Shown here: piece after piece, positions 63,330 to 64,000 of the stretch
Layout of the letters: each line of letters opens with the position of its first letter
How positions within the stretch are numbered: position 1 is the stretch's first letter
Assembly (NCBI GenBank): GCA_963824415.1
Contig: CAWGPM010000001.1
Location: forward strand, 124,001 to 188,000
Origin: JABDQA01 sp963824415
GTDB taxonomy: Bacteria; Desulfobacterota; Desulfobulbia; Desulfobulbales; Desulfocapsaceae
DNA: 64,000 nucleotides
Direction of reading: 5' to 3'
The notes under the pieces: generated by a model
What the model was told of the DNA's origin: nothing
The model's input: the letters and a program-made list of their open reading frames with translations, nothing else
Database searches by the model: none
Translations under genes and position numbers: made by a program

Positions 63330-64000
63330 ATGAATACCGCCTATATTCTGGCCAGTTACCGGACTCCGGGCTGCCGGGCCAACAAGGGCAAATTCAAAGA
63401 TCTGCGGCCGGATGACCTGGCGGCGGTGGCGATCAGCGGGTTGCTGGAGCGGACCGGAATTGAGCCGCAGACGGTGGATGATGTCTATCTTGGCTGTGCC
63501 TTTCCCGAAGCCGAGCAGGGTATGAATGTGGGCCGCATTGCCGCGCTGAAGGCGGGCCTGCCGGTCGAGGTGCCGGGCCAGACCATCAACCGTTTCTGTT
63601 CTTCGGGACTGCAGACCATTGCCTCGGCGGCTGAACGGGTCATGCTCGGCATGGCGGACTGTATTATCGCCGGCGGAGTGGAGTCGATGTCCTGCGTGCC
63701 GCTGGGCGGCCTGAAATACAGTGCCAATCCGGGGATGGTGGAAGACTGGCCCGAGTCGTATTCATCGATGGGTATAACCGCCGAACTGGTGGCTGAGCAG
63801 CATGGCATCGACCGTGCGGCCATGGACCAGTTCGCCGTGGAAAGCCACGCCAAGGCGGCGGCTGCGATTGAGCTGGGAAAATTTACCGAGGAAATCATCC
63901 CGGTCACGGTGCAGAGGACCAGCCTGCAGAACGGCAAGATCAGCAGAAGCAGTGAAGAGGTTGTGGTCGATGACGGGGTCAGGCCCGGTACCACCCTCGA
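63330..64000 (+). CDS. Thiolase, acetyl-CoA C-acyltransferase (3' end outside window)
   Basis: The first 223 residues are present. The start is ATG at 63330 with AGAGG 6 bases upstream. Visible thiolase features: ILASYRTPGCRANKGKFKDL, VDDVYLGCAFPEAEQGMNVG, the acyl-carrying Cys90 in TINRFCSSGLQTIASAAERV, IIAGGVESMSCVPLGG and SMGITAELVAEQHGI. It is the last step of beta-oxidation, splitting 3-ketoacyl-CoA with CoA, and matches the FadA/FadI partner of the FadN-type enzyme upstream. The two C-terminal catalytic motifs lie beyond the window. Confidence 0.93.
   Translation, partial: MNTAYILASYRTPGCRANKGKFKDLRPDDLAAVAISGLLERTGIEPQTVDDVYLGCAFPEAEQGMNVGRIAALKAGLPVEVPGQTINRFCSSGLQTIASAAERVMLGMADCIIAGGVESMSCVPLGGLKYSANPGMVEDWPESYSSMGITAELVAEQHGIDRAAMDQFAVESHAKAAAAIELGKFTEEIIPVTVQRTSLQNGKISRSSEEVVVDDGVRPGTTL

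Overview
The window looks like a chromosomal stretch of a Gram-negative, probably anaerobic or facultative bacterium, most likely Desulfobacterota. This is inferred from gene content, not from a marker gene. The evidence is an NfnAB-type pair, a UGA-interrupted rhodanese that reads as a selenoprotein, many lipoproteins and exported proteins, an AsmA-type envelope protein, a sigma-54 regulator, and scattered acyl-CoA and lysine catabolism genes. No rRNA, tRNA, CRISPR array, phage or intact insertion sequence was seen.

Layout. 1-2.9 kb: the tail of an ATP-grasp ligase, a GNAT acetyltransferase and a GNAT-histone-deacetylase fusion, packed as one unit. 3.3-4.6 kb: citrate synthase. 4.7-10.8 kb: four tightly coupled genes on the minus strand (AdoMet-decarboxylase-like protein, BioF2/FemAB-like acyltransferase, ATP-grasp ligase, PLP decarboxylase). 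They face a divergent NtrC-type activator across a 550-base gap that holds an exact-spacing -24/-12 (sigma-54) promoter pointing at the four genes. This looks like a dedicated, undescribed small-molecule pathway. 11-14.4 kb: small exported proteins, a VOC fragment, amtB and glnK. 14.4-25.6 kb: AsmA-family protein, TPR protein, sdhAB without membrane anchors, an RhlE-like helicase, YkgJ, PilZ and DUF72 proteins.

25.7-29.8 kb: an ECF sigma factor locus with two related TPR proteins and a secreted protein ending in SSNNGK-type repeats. Three of these four genes carry a frameshift. 29.9-35.2 kb: a Cys/His-rich exported protein, a rhodanese/CxxCH protein whose in-frame UGA is followed by a SECIS-like hairpin, a DUF4920 protein, a PepSY-TM-like protein and two envelope proteins. 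35.4-39.6 kb: nfnAB, a GlcG-like protein and a saccharopine-dehydrogenase-like enzyme. 39.9-51.1 kb: a nucleoside and nucleotide salvage island holding e(P4)-like phosphatase, tdk, deoA, deoC, deoB, a BMP-type nucleoside ABC importer, punA and cdd. Imported nucleosides would be cleaved and the (deoxy)ribose phosphate sent to glycolysis.

51.2-64 kb: glutaryl-CoA dehydrogenase and an ALDH7-type semialdehyde dehydrogenase. With the saccharopine-type enzyme these fit lysine breakdown. Then follow a Sel1 protein, an SDR, a fusion of an N-formylglutamate-amidohydrolase-like domain to a DUF1704 metallopeptidase domain, and a beta-oxidation operon (acyl-CoA synthetase broken by a one-base shift, FadN-type multifunctional enzyme, thiolase cut by the window end).
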